This document shows, in pieces, positions 23,221-23,930 of a stretch of 23,930 nt of DNA (its first letter is position 1; every line of letters begins with the position of its first letter). A program made the position numbers and the translations under genes. The stretch comes from Spirochaetaceae bacterium (lineage in GTDB: Bacteria; Spirochaetota; Spirochaetia; SZUA-6; Bin103). The notes under the pieces are model-generated. The model was not told where the DNA came from. It made no database searches and saw only the letters and a list, made by a program, of their open reading frames with translations. The stretch covers positions 1 to 23,930 of the forward strand of contig JAPOQV010000562.1 in the NCBI GenBank assembly GCA_026710565.1, given 5' to 3'.

Positions 23221-23930
23221 GATTCTTCCTCCTCCTCGTCGACGTCCAATGCCCGGCAGTCGGCTGCCGCCCATCCTATGGTGATCGTATCCCCCTCCAG
23301 CATCGCGCCATGTCCGACGATGTTGGGGATCTTGAGCGCGAAGTCGGTGCGCCCGCCCGCCCGTACGTGGACGATCAGGTGATCGCCCAGGAAGGTGATG
23401 GTTTCGACCTCCGCCTCGAACTGGTTGCTGTATTCGCGCGGACCGTCAGCGACGGCGACCCGTTCGGGGCGGATGGCGACGGTCACCGGGTCACCGGCCT
23501 CGCACTCCGCCACCCGGAAGGCAGCGATCACCTGGCCGCCCACCGCGACCCGGCAGTAGTCGCCGTCCACGGCGGTCACCTGCCCGCGCAGCATGTTGTT
23601 GCCGCCGATGAAGCGGGCCACGAACGGCCGCTCCGGCTCCTCGTAGAGGATCTCCGGCGTCGCCACCTGCTCGATGCGCCCGCGGTTGAACACGGCGATG
23701 CGGTCCGACATCACCATCGCCTCCTGCTGGTCGTGCGTGACGTAGACGACGGTGACGCCGAGGCTGCGGTGGATGCGCCGGATCTCGTACTGCATCTCCT
23801 CGCGCAGGCTGCGGTCCAGGGCGCCGAGCGGCTCGTCCCTCAACACCAGGCCGGGCTCGAACACCCACGCGCCGCCGCTGGCCACCCCCTGCCGCCTGCC
23901 GCCCGCGAGCCGGGCCGGGCGCCCGGCCCC
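23217..23930 (-). CDS. potA: Polyamine-type ABC transporter ATPase, PotA-like (partial, 5' end missing)
   Basis: About 237 C-terminal residues are present in an open frame that runs off the window. The frame shows a damaged signature LAGGRRQGVASGGAWV where LSGGQxQRVALARALV is expected, then Walker B as LVLRDEPLGALDRS (normally LxLLDEP), the D-loop, the switch histidine in VYVTHDQQEAMVMSDR and the RFIGGNN linker. A C-terminal TOBE domain includes VTVAIRPERVAV. The tail is acidic (DVDEEEEES). The errors are concentrated in the last 60 or so bases and bias towards G on the coding strand, so they look like low-quality contig-end sequence and not real mutations. The stop overlaps the PotD-like start by 4 bp. 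Confidence 0.88.
   Translation of the reverse strand, partial: GAGRPARLAGGRRQGVASGGAWVFEPGLVLRDEPLGALDRSLREEMQYEIRRIHRSLGVTVVYVTHDQQEAMVMSDRIAVFNRGRIEQVATPEILYEEPERPFVARFIGGNNMLRGQVTAVDGDYCRVAVGGQVIAAFRVAECEAGDPVTVAIRPERVAVADGPREYSNQFEAEVETITFLGDHLIVHVRAGGRTDFALKIPNIVGHGAMLEGDTITIGWAAADCRALDVDEEEEES
23912..23929. repeat. Terminal 18-bp GC-only palindrome
   Basis: GGGCCGGGC at 23912-23920 is followed directly by its complement GCCCGGCCC at 23921-23929. It ends the window within what should be ABC ATPase coding sequence and replaces expected codons. With the left-end fold-back it points to contig-end artefacts. Confidence 0.7.

Noticed and set aside
1..23930. CRISPR arrays, tRNA or rRNA genes, transposases
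   Set aside because: No spaced direct-repeat array, no tRNA-like cloverleaf and no transposase or integrase motifs were seen by eye; a covariance-model scan was not possible.

Overview
The window is a high-GC, gene-dense bacterial segment. Its ABC importers with signal-peptide binding proteins, sulfatase, arylsulfotransferase, sialidase-like protein and AAA/nuclease-like ATPases suggest a heterotrophic, glycan- and sulfate-ester-using environmental bacterium, probably a metagenome-assembled genome. Taxonomy cannot be fixed from sequence alone; a sponge-type or marine Spirochaetota or Chloroflexota lineage is only a guess. Both ends look like contig ends. The left end is a fold-back inverted repeat around a run of 16 G. 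The right end is an 18-bp GC palindrome next to a corrupted ABC signature motif.

Layout. (1) 1-4813, minus strand: a partial MalK/UgpC-type ATPase, an AAA-ATPase/PD-(D/E)XK (DUF1703-type) gene, a family-1 sugar-binding protein and a five-Asp-box sialidase-like protein. (2) 4850-8628: a luciferase-like monooxygenase, remains of a HigB/HigA-type toxin-antitoxin pair (minus strand), then a sulfatase overlapping a six-bladed (NHL-type) propeller gene. (3) 8644-12930, minus strand: a peptide/oligosaccharide (Opp-like) importer with a long binding protein and two permeases. It has a good sigma70-like promoter, a 5'-leader hairpin, and an intercistronic hairpin after the binding-protein gene. (4) 13075-14963, plus strand: a secreted arylsulfotransferase followed at once by a DUF2442 gene.

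(5) 15037-18769 is a graveyard of gene fragments with no visible insertion sequence. It holds a frameshifted pentapeptide-repeat protein, the front half of an AAA/DUF4143 ATPase, and a frameshifted, 3'-truncated primase of the TOTE conflict-system type. It also holds an intact 106-aa conserved protein and a HEAT-repeat protein, then an Uma2-nuclease N-terminus, a broken Sel1-repeat gene and a 14-codon arylsulfotransferase tail. (6) 18868-20028 is an intact AAA_14/DUF4143 ATPase, a paralogue of the fragment at 15310. (7) 20079-23930, minus strand, is a polyamine-type (Pot-like) ABC operon, potA(partial)-potD-potB-potC, with overlapping or nearly touching genes.

Functionally, the intact genes describe uptake of sugars, oligomers and polyamine-like solutes together with handling of sulfate esters (sulfatase removes, arylsulfotransferase transfers). 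The island at 14.6-20 kb is a recombination-scarred defence or accessory zone. I did not find a complete undescribed system. The best leads are the TOTE-type primase remnant with its two intact co-directional neighbours, and the repeated pairing of an arylsulfotransferase 3' end with a DUF4143 ATPase.
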